Shown here piece by piece: positions 16,053 through 24,639 of a stretch of DNA of 64,000 nt. Below the pieces are notes generated by a model, which worked only from the letters and a program-made list of their open reading frames with translations, ran no database searches and had not been told where the DNA came from. The DNA comes from Arthrobacter silvisoli (GTDB taxonomy: Bacteria > Actinomycetota > Actinomycetes > Actinomycetales > Micrococcaceae): the NCBI RefSeq assembly GCF_003369445.1, contig NZ_QRCU01000026.1, positions 62,001 through 126,000 on the forward strand. The letters run 5' to 3'. Each line of letters begins with the position of its first letter. Positions within the stretch are counted from its first letter, which is position 1. A program made the position numbers and the translations under genes.

Positions 16053-17202
16053 TCTCAGCGAGGAATACCAGGACCTCAGCGATTCCGTCAGGGAATTCGC
16101 CGACGACGTGGTGGCCCCCGTTTCCACGAAACACGACGAAGAACACAGCTTCCCCTACGAAGTAGTCAAGCAGATGGGGGAGATGGGTCTCTTCGGCTTG
16201 CCCTTCCCGGAGGAATTCGGCGGCATGGGCGGGGACTACTTCGCCCTCTCCCTTGCCCTGGAACAGCTGGGCCGCGTGGACCAGTCGGTGGCCATCACCC
16301 TGGAAGCCGGGGTATCCCTCGGCGCCATGCCCGTCTACCGCTTCGGCACCCAGGCCCAGAAGGAGGAGTGGCTGCCCCAGTTGGCTTCCGGGCAGGCGCT
16401 CGCCGGCTTCGGACTCACCGAACCGGAAGCCGGCTCGGACGCCGGCGGCACCAAGACCCACGCCCGGCTCGAAGACGGCCAGTGGGTGGTCAATGGCACC
16501 AAGGAGTTCATCACCAACTCCGGCACGGACATCAGCCGGCTCGTCACCGTCACCGCTGTTACCGGGGAACAGCAGCGCAAGGACGGCAGCACCAAGAAGG
16601 AGATCTCCACCATCCTGGTGCCCACCTCCACCCCGGGTTTCAGGGCGGAGAAGGCCTACAACAAGGTGGGCTGGAACGCTTCGGACACCCACCCGCTGAC
16701 CCTGGCCGATGTCCGGGTACCCGAGGGGAACCTGCTCGGCGAACGGGGCCGCGGCTACGCGAACTTCCTCTCCATCCTGGACGAAGGGCGCATCGCCATC
16801 TCCGCCCTCGCCACCGGTGCCGCCCAGGGCTGCGTGGACCTGTCCGTCAAATACGCGAAGGAGCGCAGCGCCTTCGGTCACCACATCGGCAAATACCAGG
16901 CCATCCAGTTCAAGATCGCACGCATGCAGGCAAGGGCCCACACGGCCCGCCTTGCCTACTACGATGCCGCCGCGCGGATGCTCGCCGGGAAGCCGTTCAA
17001 GACCGAAGCGGCCATAGCTAAGATGGTCGCAGGCGAGGCAGCCATGGACAATGCGCGGGACGCCACCCAGGTGTTCGGCGGCTATGGCTTCATCAACGAA
17101 TTCACGGTGGCGCGGCACTACCGCGACTCCAAGATCCTGGAAGTGGGGGAGGGCACCACGGAAGTCCAGCTGATGCTCATCGCCCGCGAGCTGGGTCTCT
17201 GA
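16039..17202 (+). CDS. Acyl-CoA dehydrogenase, probable isovaleryl-CoA dehydrogenase (FadE19-like)
   Basis: The 387-residue flavoprotein has the ACAD fold: [14 protein letters not shown] (FAD/substrate signature, about 127-140), [41 protein letters not shown] and [16 protein letters not shown]. The Glu in GEGT (Glu371) is at the canonical catalytic-base position of short/medium-chain ACADs. Classical isovaleryl-CoA dehydrogenases instead use a Glu on helix G, so substrate assignment rests on operon context. It oxidises isovaleryl-CoA (leucine) and perhaps other branched acyl-CoAs, passing electrons to ETF. The start ATG 16039 lies inside accA1, preceded by AGGCGAGG. Confidence 0.9.
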   Translation: MAGFDLSEEYQDLSDSVREFADDVVAPVSTKHDEEHSFPYEVVKQMGEMGLFGLPFPEEFGGMGGDYFALSLALEQLGRVDQSVAITLEAGVSLGAMPVYRFGTQAQKEEWLPQLASGQALAGFGLTEPEAGSDAGGTKTHARLEDGQWVVNGTKEFITNSGTDISRLVTVTAVTGEQQRKDGSTKKEISTILVPTSTPGFRAEKAYNKVGWNASDTHPLTLADVRVPEGNLLGERGRGYANFLSILDEGRIAISALATGAAQGCVDLSVKYAKERSAFGHHIGKYQAIQFKIARMQARAHTARLAYYDAAARMLAGKPFKTEAAIAKMVAGEAAMDNARDATQVFGGYGFINEFTVARHYRDSKILEVGEGTTEVQLMLIARELGL

Positions 17203-17237
17203 CCGCTGATTCCCCAACCGCGAAGGAAGGATCATCG

Positions 17238-18020
17238 ATGATCGACAAAGTTGTTGCCAGCGCCGCGGAGGCGGTGAAGGACATTCCTGACGGTGCCTCG
17301 CTGGCTGTCGGCGGTTTTGGCCTCTGCGGCATCCCGGTGGCGCTGATCGATGCGCTCCATCAACAGGGCACCACGGACCTGGAAACCGTCAGCAACAACT
17401 GCGGCGTGGACGACTGGGGCCTCGGCATCCTCCTCAAGGACGGCCGCATCCGCCGCACGGTCAGCTCGTACGTGGGCGAGAACAAGGAGTTCGCCCGACA
17501 GTACCTCGCCGGGGAGCTCGAAGTCGTTCTCACCCCGCAAGGCACCCTCGCGGAAAAACTGCGCGCCGGTGGCGCCGGCATCCCGGCCTTCTACACGGCG
17601 GCCGGCGTGGGCACCCAGGTGTCCGAAGGCGGGCTTCCGCAGAAGTACGACGCCGAAGGCAACGTCGCCCTGGCCTCCTCCCCGAAGGAGGTCCGCACTT
17701 TCAATGGGGCCGACTACGTGCTCGAAGAGTCCCTGACCCCGGACTTCGGCCTGGTCCACGCCTGGAAAGGCGACCGGCACGGCAACCTCGTCTTCCACGC
17801 CACCGCCATGAATTTCAACCCGCTCTGCGCCATGGCCGGGAGGATCACCATCGCCGAGGTCGAGGAACTCGTGGAACCCGGCGAGCTGGACCCCGAACAC
17901 ATCCACGTCCCGGGCATCTTCGTGCAGCGGGTGGTCCTGGCCCCGGACGGGGAGAAACGGATCGAAAAACGCACCGTCGCGCTCGCCGCGTCCCCAAGCA
18001 AAACGGAGGCAGGAGCATGA
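17238..18020 (+). CDS. scoA: 3-oxoacid CoA-transferase subunit A
   Basis: The 260-residue subunit A of a family I CoA transferase has the glycine motif GGFGLCGIP (25-33) and typical blocks [38 protein letters not shown] and KADRHGNL-type text ([11 protein letters not shown]). Start ATG 17238 has GAAGGAAGG upstream. With ScoB it moves CoA from succinyl-CoA to acetoacetate, activating the end product of leucine degradation. The stop overlaps scoB by 4 bases (ATGA). Confidence 0.94.
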   Translation: MIDKVVASAAEAVKDIPDGASLAVGGFGLCGIPVALIDALHQQGTTDLETVSNNCGVDDWGLGILLKDGRIRRTVSSYVGENKEFARQYLAGELEVVLTPQGTLAEKLRAGGAGIPAFYTAAGVGTQVSEGGLPQKYDAEGNVALASSPKEVRTFNGADYVLEESLTPDFGLVHAWKGDRHGNLVFHATAMNFNPLCAMAGRITIAEVEELVEPGELDPEHIHVPGIFVQRVVLAPDGEKRIEKRTVALAASPSKTEAGA

Positions 18021-18784
18021 GCATCGAGAACAGCTCACCGGAAGCACCCCCGCGCCCCGAAGCGGTCCGCCACGGCTACCGGGAGGCCGCCGTCGGGCAT
18101 TCCGCGGAGGACGCCGCGACCAAGGGCTGGACCCGTAACGAGCTCGCGGCCCGCGTGGCACAGGAACTCAGCAACGGCCAGTACGTCAATCTCGGGATCG
18201 GGATGCCCACCCTCATTCCCAACTACATCCCGGCCGGCGTCGAGGTGGTGCTGCACTCTGAGAACGGGATCCTGGGCGTCGGTCCCTACCCGGCCGAGGA
18301 CGCCGTGGACCCGGACCTCATCAACGCCGGCAAGGAAACCGTCACCGTCAACAAGGGTGCGGCGTTCTTCGACTCGGCCCAGTCCTTCGGGATGATCCGT
18401 GGCGGCCACGTGGACGTCGCGGTGCTCGGCGCCATGGAGGTGGCCCAGAACGGCGACCTCGCCAACTGGATGATCCCCGGCAAGATGGTCAAGGGCATGG
18501 GCGGCGCCATGGACCTGGTGTTCGGCGCCAAGAAGGTCATCGTGATGATGGAACACGTGGACCGCAACGGCAACCCGAAGATCGTGGAGAAATGCTCCCT
18601 GCCGCTCACCGGCAAGGGCTGCGTCAACCGGATCATCACCGACCTGGCCGTGATCGACGTCGTGCACGAGGGAGGAACCCCGCGCCTGGTGCTGCGGGAG
18701 CTGGCCCCCAATGTCACGGTCGAGGACGTGGCCGCGGCCACCGGTGCCCAGGTCTTCGAAGAGGACCAGGAGCTCACGGTTTGA
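18017..18784 (+). CDS. scoB: 3-oxoacid CoA-transferase subunit B
   Basis: The 255-residue subunit B carries the catalytic glutamate Glu82 in [10 protein letters not shown], plus [15 protein letters not shown] and [23 protein letters not shown]. The first 35-40 residues (rich in Pro, Glu and Ala) extend beyond the usual ~215-residue subunit and may be disordered. The start GC-ATG overlaps scoA. The stop overlaps the TTG start of the MaoC gene. It works with ScoA as a heteromer to make acetoacetyl-CoA. Confidence 0.94.
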   Translation: MSIENSSPEAPPRPEAVRHGYREAAVGHSAEDAATKGWTRNELAARVAQELSNGQYVNLGIGMPTLIPNYIPAGVEVVLHSENGILGVGPYPAEDAVDPDLINAGKETVTVNKGAAFFDSAQSFGMIRGGHVDVAVLGAMEVAQNGDLANWMIPGKMVKGMGGAMDLVFGAKKVIVMMEHVDRNGNPKIVEKCSLPLTGKGCVNRIITDLAVIDVVHEGGTPRLVLRELAPNVTVEDVAAATGAQVFEEDQELTV

Positions 18785-19281
18785 CGGACGAGCCCACCGT
18801 CATCGTGCAGCGCGGGCTGTACTTCGAAGAGATCCAGGAAGGCGTGGTCTACGCGCACCGGCCCGGCCGCACCGTCACGGAAACGGACAACGTCCTTTTC
18901 ACCACGCTGACCATGAACACGCAGGCACTGCACCTGGACGCCGCGTGGAGCGCGAGCCAACCCTTCGGGCAGCGGCTGGTGAACTCGATGTTCACCCTGG
19001 CCACCGTGGTGGGGCAGTCCGTGCCGCAGCTGACGCAGGGCACCATCGTGGCGCAGCTGGGCCTGGGCGACGTCTCGTTTCCGCATCCGCTCTTCCACGG
19101 CGATACCCTGTACACCGAAACGGTGGTCACCGAAAAACGGCGTTCCAGGTCACGGCCGGGCCAGGGCGTGGTGACCATGCGGCACACCGGCCGGAACCAG
19201 GACGGCGTGGTGGTGGCACTGGCCACCCGTTCCTGCCTGATGTGGACCAAGGAGGCTCACGAAACACATGCCAGCAGTTGA
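18781..19281 (+). CDS. MaoC-like hot-dog hydratase (Rv2499c-like)
   Basis: The start is TTG 18781, in a TTGA overlap with the scoB stop and with AGGAG 8 bases upstream, giving 166 residues. The protein is a MaoC-type hot-dog fold. The usual hydratase motif GDxNPxH appears as [10 protein letters not shown], with Asn46 where the catalytic Asp normally stands and His51 retained. This variant is seen in mesaconyl/itaconyl-type hydratases (family knowledge, not verified here). In context it is the best candidate for hydration of 3-methylglutaconyl-CoA to HMG-CoA, since no crotonase-type LiuC gene is present. It overlaps the CitE gene by 14 bases. Confidence 0.85.
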   Translation: MTDEPTVIVQRGLYFEEIQEGVVYAHRPGRTVTETDNVLFTTLTMNTQALHLDAAWSASQPFGQRLVNSMFTLATVVGQSVPQLTQGTIVAQLGLGDVSFPHPLFHGDTLYTETVVTEKRRSRSRPGQGVVTMRHTGRNQDGVVVALATRSCLMWTKEAHETHASS

Positions 19282-20140
19282 TCCGGCACACGCCCCAGTC
19301 GATCCCTTCACCATGGGGCCGGCCCTGTTGTTCTGCCCCGCGGACCGTCCCGAACGGTTCGGCAAAGCGGCCGAACGCAGCGACGCCGTCATCCTCGACC
19401 TCGAAGACGCCGTGGCGCCGGACGCGAAGCAACGGGCACGGGGGGCGATCCTGGCTCTCGTGGCGGCGGAGGGCCAGGCGGCGGAGCTGGATCCCAGCCG
19501 CACCATCGTGCGCATCAACCCGGCCGGGAGCAGCGAGTTCGCCAAGGACCTGCACAGCCTGGCCCACACTCCCTACCGCACCGTGATGCTCGCCAAGGCC
19601 GAGTCCGCCGAGCAGCTCCGGGCGCTGGGGGACTACCGGGTCATCGCCTTGTGCGAGACGGCCAAGGGAATCCTGAACGCCGCCGCGATCGCTGCCGAAC
19701 CGAACGTGGTGGCCCTGATGTGGGGCGCCGAGGACCTGATCGCCTCCATGGGCGGCACCTCCAGCCGGAACAACGACGGCGGCTACCGGGCTGTGGCGGT
19801 GCACTCCCGTTCCACGGTGCTGCTGGCCGCCAAGGCGCACGGCAAGGAAGCGATCGACGCGGTGTACGTCGACATCCCGGATCTGGAGGGCCTGGCCGCC
19901 GAGGCCGCCGACGCCGTCGCCAGCGGCTTCGGTGCGAAGGCGTGCATCCACCCGAACCAGGTGGCCGCAGTCCGCGGCGCCTACGCCCCCTCGGACGAAG
20001 CCCTCGCCGGCGCCCGCGAACTCCTCGAAGCAGCCGCAGCCGCCGGCACCGGCGTCTTCCAGCACAAAGGCAAGATGGTGGACGGGCCCATCCTGCGCCA
20101 CGCCGAGGCCACGCTCCGCCGGGCCGGGCAGGCACGCTAG
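19268..20140 (+). CDS. CitE-like lyase (HpcH/HpaI family), probable HMG-CoA-type lyase
   Basis: The 290-residue TIM-barrel protein has the citrate-lyase-beta motifs: CPADRPERFGKA (substrate CoA side), LDLEDAV (43-49), metal ligands Glu130 in CETAKG and Asp156 in WGAEDL, and ACIHPNQV. It stands alone without CitD/CitF, so it is not citrate lyase. The homologous gene Rv2498c in the mycobacterial leucine cluster has been reported to cleave (R)-HMG-CoA and citramalyl-CoA. By position it should cleave HMG-CoA to acetyl-CoA and acetoacetate here. It is last in the operon; the convergent gene begins its stop 15 bp on. Confidence 0.88.
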   Translation: MPAVDPAHAPVDPFTMGPALLFCPADRPERFGKAAERSDAVILDLEDAVAPDAKQRARGAILALVAAEGQAAELDPSRTIVRINPAGSSEFAKDLHSLAHTPYRTVMLAKAESAEQLRALGDYRVIALCETAKGILNAAAIAAEPNVVALMWGAEDLIASMGGTSSRNNDGGYRAVAVHSRSTVLLAAKAHGKEAIDAVYVDIPDLEGLAAEAADAVASGFGAKACIHPNQVAAVRGAYAPSDEALAGARELLEAAAAAGTGVFQHKGKMVDGPILRHAEATLRRAGQAR

Positions 20141-20154
20141 CCCCGCACGCTTCC

Positions 20155-21612
20155 CTAGCTCCGCGACCGGGGCAGGGACAGCGGCGGGATCGCCTCGTAG
20201 AGCTCCATCCGCACCCAGCGCTCGCCGTTCTCCCGGAACTCTGCGCGGTTCGCGAAGCGGTACAGGAAGGTGCGGGCACGCACCCAGCGGGGGCGGGCGC
20301 CGTCGAACGGGTCCAGCCGCAGCAGGCGCAGGGTGGCGGGGTCGGCGTCGAGCAGTTTGTGCAGGAACGCATAGAACCACGGCTCGTGGATGGTGCGCAG
20401 CGGCAGGAACCACATGAGCCAGTCGAGCCGCAGATGGTACGGCGCCCACTGCCGGGGCAGGCGGCGGAGCTCGCCCGGCTTGCCCTTGAAGCCGTACTCG
20501 CGCCAGCCGCCGGTGCCGTCGGGATCGGCGTCGAGCGTTCCCTCCACCACCACCTCCACCCGGTGCTTCGTCACCGTGCCGAACGCACCATAGGTGTTGA
20601 CCAGCTGCCAGCGGTTGAAGCTCGCGTTCATCAGTTGCCCGCTGGAGAGCAGGTTGCGCAGCGGCCGGTAGCTGAGCACCAGCAGCAGGAGCGTCACGGC
20701 GAGCACGACGGCGGTCCACCACAGGGGGGACTGCAAGCCGGCCGCGGGGGCCGGGGAGCCCGGTGCCGGGAGCCCGAAGACCGCCCGCAGCACCGGATCG
20801 CTGACCGCGCCGAACGCCAGGACGATCGCGGACCAGTTGAGCCAGGCGAAATTCCCGCTGCCCACGAGCCAGAGCTGGGTGAAGATGATGATTCCGGCCG
20901 CGGCGGACGCCAGCGGCTGCGGCGCGAAGAGGAAGAACGGCACCACCAACTGCGCGAAATGGTTCCCCAGCACCTCCATCCTGTGCAGGGGTTTCGGCAG
21001 CAAGTGGGCCTGCCGGCTCAGGGGCCCGGGCATCGGCTGGGTTTCGTGGTGGTAGTACAGGGCCGTCAGGTCCCGCCATTCGCTGCCGCCGCGGATCTTG
21101 ATCATGCCCGCCCCGAACTCCAGCCGGAACAGCAACCACAGCAGCAGCAGGAGGATGGTCCGTGGCGGCGGGACCTGCTCCGAACCCAGGAACGCCACGG
21201 TGAAGCCGAGCTCCAGCAGCAGCATTTCCCAGCCGAAGCCGTAGAACGTCTGGCCCACGTTGACCACTGACATGTACAGCAGCCACAGCGCCAGGAACAG
21301 CAGCAGCGGAACCCAGGGCGGCCCCAGCTGCGGCAGGCCGGCCACCAGCAGCAGGGCCAGCACCATCCCGGCCGCGCAGACCAGGCGCAGCAAGCGGTCC
21401 GAGTAGCGCCAGCGGAAGAGGCTCGGCCGCCCGTAGTCCCGCGATCGCTCCACGTACCGCGGCACGGGCAGCAGGCCGTGCTCGCCCAGCAGCGCGGGGA
21501 ACTGGTTGAACGAAGACAGGAAGGCGATGAAGAAGAGGGCCGCGGTGCCGCGCTGCAGGACCTGCCGGGCAAATCCATAGTCCGGCACCTCCAGGAACCA
21601 CACCCAGTCCAC
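20155..21612 (-). CDS. Lipase maturation factor (LMF1)-family membrane protein
   Basis: The 485-residue polytopic protein (from GTG 21612) has about 8-10 hydrophobic segments and LMF1-family landmarks: EFGAGMIKIRGGSEWRDL, ALYYHHETQPMPGPLS, PLHRMEVLGNHFAQLVVPF, LNTYGAFGTVTK-like text (LVNTYGAFGTVTKHR) and YEVVVEG-like text. A soluble C-terminal region follows the helices (WREYGFKGKPGE, LDWLMWFLPL). Vertebrate LMF1 helps lipases fold in the ER; the role of bacterial members is not established. The start is supported by a TAGCGT hexamer 7 nt upstream (leaderless type). It is divergent from dxr across only 57 bp. Confidence 0.82.
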   Translation of the reverse strand: MDWVWFLEVPDYGFARQVLQRGTAALFFIAFLSSFNQFPALLGEHGLLPVPRYVERSRDYGRPSLFRWRYSDRLLRLVCAAGMVLALLLVAGLPQLGPPWVPLLLFLALWLLYMSVVNVGQTFYGFGWEMLLLELGFTVAFLGSEQVPPPRTILLLLLWLLFRLEFGAGMIKIRGGSEWRDLTALYYHHETQPMPGPLSRQAHLLPKPLHRMEVLGNHFAQLVVPFFLFAPQPLASAAAGIIIFTQLWLVGSGNFAWLNWSAIVLAFGAVSDPVLRAVFGLPAPGSPAPAAGLQSPLWWTAVVLAVTLLLLVLSYRPLRNLLSSGQLMNASFNRWQLVNTYGAFGTVTKHRVEVVVEGTLDADPDGTGGWREYGFKGKPGELRRLPRQWAPYHLRLDWLMWFLPLRTIHEPWFYAFLHKLLDADPATLRLLRLDPFDGARPRWVRARTFLYRFANRAEFRENGERWVRMELYEAIPPLSLPRSRS

Positions 21613-21619
21613 GTCTCCA

Positions 21620-21625
21620 ACGCTA
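21620..21625 (-). promoter_or_regulatory. -10 element TAGCGT, leaderless-type promoter of the LMF1-like gene
   Basis: Minus strand TAGCGT, seven bases (TGGAGAC), then GTG 21612. GGAG is only two bases from the GTG, too close for a good Shine-Dalgarno. Its expected -35 zone overlaps that of the divergent dxr promoter. Confidence 0.4.
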
Positions 21626-21657
21626 CGCCGGTGCCGTCGCGGGTCAACCGGGTGCGG

Positions 21658-21663
21658 GATACT
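21658..21663 (+). promoter_or_regulatory. -10 element GATACT, leaderless-type promoter of dxr
   Basis: GATACT, six bases (TGATCC), then ATG 21670. No Shine-Dalgarno precedes the ATG. Confidence 0.45.
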
Positions 21664-21669
21664 TGATCC

Positions 21670-22854
21670 ATGAAGCCCCGCAAGATCGTCCTCCTCGGCT
21701 CCACCGGCTCCATCGGCACCCAGGCGCTTGACGTCGTCGACGGCGCCTCGCGCCTTTTCGACGTCGTCGCGCTGAGCGCGGGGGGCGGGAACCTGCCCCT
21801 GCTCGCGCAGCAGGCTGTCCATACCCGCGCCTCCGCCGTCGGAATCGCGGACGGCGACCCCCGCTCGCTGCAGGAACTGATCGACGGTGCCGCGGCCGCC
21901 GCGGGGCTGCGGAATTACCGGCCGGAGATCTTCAGCGGCCCGGACGCCTCCAGCAGGATCGCCGCGGTGGAAGCGGACGTGGTCCTCAACGGCATCACCG
22001 GCTCCATCGGCCTGGCCCCGACCCTGGCAGCACTCAAATCCGGCGCGACCCTGGCCCTGGCCAACAAGGAATCCCTCATCGTGGGCGGCGCCCTCGTCAA
22101 GGCCGCTGCCGCCGAAGGCCAGATCGTTCCCGTGGATTCCGAGCATTCCGCCCTGGCTCAGTGCCTGCGCTCCGGTACCGCAGCCGAAGTGGAGAAGCTC
22201 ATCCTCACCGCCTCCGGCGGACCTTTCCGGGGGCTCAGCCGGGACCACCTCCGCGACGTCACCCCGGCCGAAGCCCTGGCCCACCCCACGTGGGACATGG
22301 GCCTCATGGTCACCACCAACTCGGCCACCCTGGTCAACAAAGGCCTCGAAGTGATTGAGGCGCACCTGCTCTTCGACGTCCCCCTGGACCGGATCGAGGT
22401 GGTGGTCCACCCGCAGTCGGTGGTGCATTCGATGGTGCAGTTCGTGGACGGCTCCATCATCGCCCAGGCGTCGCCGCCGGACATGCGCCTGCCGATCGCC
22501 CTGGGCATGGGCTGGCCGGACCGGGTTCCCCATGCGGCGAAGGCTTGCGACTGGAGCCAGGCCACCAGCTGGACCTTCGAACCGCTGGACGCCGCCGCCT
22601 TTCCCGCGGTGGACCTCGCCAAGGATGCCGCGAAGCAGGGGAGTACCTTCCCTGCGGTCTTCAACGCGGCCAACGAGGAGGCCGTGCAGGCGTTCCACGC
22701 CGGACGGATCCGCTTCACGGACATCGTGGACACGGTGGAGGCCATCCTCAGCGAGCATTCAGGGTCCTCGGAGCTGACACTTGACTCCTTGTTGGAAGCT
22801 GAACGCTGGGCACGCACCCGCACCCACGATCATTTAGCCACCAGCACGGTCTAG
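21670..22854 (+). CDS. dxr: 1-deoxy-D-xylulose 5-phosphate reductoisomerase
   Basis: The 394-residue DXR has an N-terminal Rossmann NADPH motif [16 protein letters not shown] and the active-site signatures NKESLIVGG and PVDSEHSA (metal-binding Asp/Glu). ASGGPFRG, the flexible loop [25 protein letters not shown] and [19 protein letters not shown] follow. It makes 2-C-methyl-D-erythritol 4-phosphate, the first committed step of the MEP isoprenoid pathway. It is followed 36 bp later by rip1 and then ispG, the standard actinobacterial order. The first codon sits at the expected transcription start of a leaderless promoter. Confidence 0.97.
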   Translation: MKPRKIVLLGSTGSIGTQALDVVDGASRLFDVVALSAGGGNLPLLAQQAVHTRASAVGIADGDPRSLQELIDGAAAAAGLRNYRPEIFSGPDASSRIAAVEADVVLNGITGSIGLAPTLAALKSGATLALANKESLIVGGALVKAAAAEGQIVPVDSEHSALAQCLRSGTAAEVEKLILTASGGPFRGLSRDHLRDVTPAEALAHPTWDMGLMVTTNSATLVNKGLEVIEAHLLFDVPLDRIEVVVHPQSVVHSMVQFVDGSIIAQASPPDMRLPIALGMGWPDRVPHAAKACDWSQATSWTFEPLDAAAFPAVDLAKDAAKQGSTFPAVFNAANEEAVQAFHAGRIRFTDIVDTVEAILSEHSGSSELTLDSLLEAERWARTRTHDHLATSTV

Positions 22855-22890
22855 CACGCACCAGCCACCAAGGAAGCAGCACCACCAGGC

Positions 22891-24222
22891 ATGAGTCCCG
22901 TCATTCTCTTCATCCTCGGAGTCGTCTTCGTCGCCCTCGGCGTCGCGGTCTCCATTGCCCTCCACGAGGTGGGCCACCTGCTTCCGGCCAAGCTGTTCAA
23001 GGTCCGCGTCACCAAGTACATGATCGGCTTCGGGCCCACCATCTGGTCCCGGCGCAAGGGCGAGACCGAGTACGGCTTCAAGGCACTTCCCTTGGGCGGG
23101 TACGTCGCGATGATCGGCATGTACCCGCCCAACAAGGAGGACGGCAGCGTCCGGCCCTCCAGCACGGGCATGTTCCAGACCCTGGCCAGCGAAGCCCGCT
23201 CCGCGGCGCACGAGGAGGTGGGCCCGGGCGACGTGAACCGGGTGTTCTACAAGCTGCCGGTCTGGAAGAAGATCATCATCATGCTCGGTGGCCCCGCCAT
23301 GAACATGCTGATCGGCCTGGCGCTCACCGCGGTGCTGCTCATGGGTTTCGGCATCTCCACGCCCACCACGACCCTGGCGGATGTCTCGAAGTGCCAGGTC
23401 ACGGAAGGCGAGACGGTCGATCCGGATTCGGCGGCCTGCAAACCGACCCCCGCTGCCCTCGCCGGACTCAAGCCCGGCGACACGATCCTCAGCTTCGACG
23501 GCAAGGACGCCGGCACCTGGCCGGAGCTGAGCGCCCGGATCCGCGCCTCCGCCGGCCGCACTGTGGACATCACCGTCGAACGGGACGGCCGCACCGTCAC
23601 CTCCCAGGTCACCCCTGTTTTGTCCTCCCGCCCGGTCATCGGCGACGACGGCCGGCAGGCGAAGGGCGCCGACGGCAGGCCCCTCTACCAGGAAGTCGGC
23701 TTCCTCGGCATCGCTTCGCAGACCGCCCTGGTGCCCCAACCGGCGTCGAGCGTCCTGCCCATGGCGGGGGAGAACATCAAACAGATCTCCGGCGTCATCC
23801 TCAACCTCCCGGCCCGCGTGGCCGGCGTCGCCCAGGCCGCCTTCAGCTCCGAACCGCGGGACCCCAACGGCCCCATCAGCGTGGTGGGCGTCGGACGGGT
23901 GGCGGGCGAAGTCGCGGCCATGGAAGAAGTCCCCGTGCAGGCGCGCCTGGCCACCTTGGTGGGCCTGCTCGCCGGGCTGAACTTCGCCCTGGCCGTGTTC
24001 AACCTGATTCCGCTGCTGCCGCTGGATGGCGGCCACATCGCCGGCGCGCTGTACGAGGGCGCACGGCGCCGCATCGCGAAGCTGTTCGGTAAACCGGACC
24101 CCGGTGCCTTCGACATCGCCAAGCTGCTGCCCCTCACCTACGTGGTGGCCGCCCTGCTGATGGCGATGGGTGCCCTGCTGATCTACGCGGACATCGTCAA
24201 ACCGGTGAACCTCTTTGGCTGA
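22891..24222 (+). CDS. rip1: Site-2 intramembrane zinc metalloprotease (Rip1/RseP)
   Basis: The 443-residue M50 protease has zinc ligands His25 and His29 with Glu26 in HEVGH within the first membrane helix. A PDZ domain lies around 185-235 (GLKPGDTILSFDGK, TVDITVERDG), and the third zinc ligand is the Asp in NLIPLLPLDGGH near 377. The last membrane helix is near the C-terminus. It cleaves anti-sigma factors and other membrane substrates inside the membrane. An inserted Thr/Cys-rich segment (CQVTEGETVDPDSAAC) lies between the second helix and the PDZ domain. Located between dxr and ispG as in mycobacteria. Confidence 0.94.
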   Translation: MSPVILFILGVVFVALGVAVSIALHEVGHLLPAKLFKVRVTKYMIGFGPTIWSRRKGETEYGFKALPLGGYVAMIGMYPPNKEDGSVRPSSTGMFQTLASEARSAAHEEVGPGDVNRVFYKLPVWKKIIIMLGGPAMNMLIGLALTAVLLMGFGISTPTTTLADVSKCQVTEGETVDPDSAACKPTPAALAGLKPGDTILSFDGKDAGTWPELSARIRASAGRTVDITVERDGRTVTSQVTPVLSSRPVIGDDGRQAKGADGRPLYQEVGFLGIASQTALVPQPASSVLPMAGENIKQISGVILNLPARVAGVAQAAFSSEPRDPNGPISVVGVGRVAGEVAAMEEVPVQARLATLVGLLAGLNFALAVFNLIPLLPLDGGHIAGALYEGARRRIAKLFGKPDPGAFDIAKLLPLTYVVAALLMAMGALLIYADIVKPVNLFG

Positions 24223-24294
24223 GTTTCCCGTGTGCCGGGCCTTTGCGTGCGGAATACCACCGGCCCGGAGTCCGCTCCCGTGCGGCCTTGGCGA

Positions 24295-24300
24295 TAGGGT
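24295..24300 (+). promoter_or_regulatory. -10 element TAGGGT, leaderless-type promoter of the YciI-like gene
   Basis: TAGGGT, six bases (AGCGGT), ATG 24307. No Shine-Dalgarno. The same hexamer precedes dapB and the 33194 hydrolase gene. Confidence 0.5.
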
Positions 24301-24306
24301 AGCGGT

Positions 24307-24600
24307 ATGACTGTTTTCGCTGTTGAGTACGTTTACGACGCCGAGTCCGCCGCAGTGCGCGACGAGCACCGTCCGGCCCACCGGGCCTGGGCCGCAGAGC
24401 TTGCCGAGCAGGGAACCGTGCTGGCCTCCGGTCCCTACGCCGACGGCTCCGGTGCCCTGATCCTGGTCAACGCCGCCGACGAAAGCGAACTGAACGCCAT
24501 CCTCAAGCAGGATCCCTACGCCGTGGCCCAGGGCCTGGCCGGCATCCGTACCAGCGCCTGGAACCCCGTGATCGGCCAGCTCGCCGAGCACGCTTCCTAG
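24307..24600 (+). CDS. YciI-like protein
   Basis: The 97-residue protein matches the YCII family: a ferredoxin-like fold with the conserved His in RPAHRAWAAELAEQGTVLASGPYADG and the C-terminal half DPYAVAQGLAGI. YciI-type proteins are small dimeric enzymes or enzyme-like domains of mostly unknown reaction. It has its own leaderless-type promoter, lies between rip1 and ispG and probably reads through into ispG (39-bp gap). No isoprenoid function should be inferred from position alone. Confidence 0.88.
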   Translation: MTVFAVEYVYDAESAAVRDEHRPAHRAWAAELAEQGTVLASGPYADGSGALILVNAADESELNAILKQDPYAVAQGLAGIRTSAWNPVIGQLAEHAS

Positions 24601-24639
24601 CGAACCCTCCCCCGATCCACCCCAACCCAAGGAGTCCAC

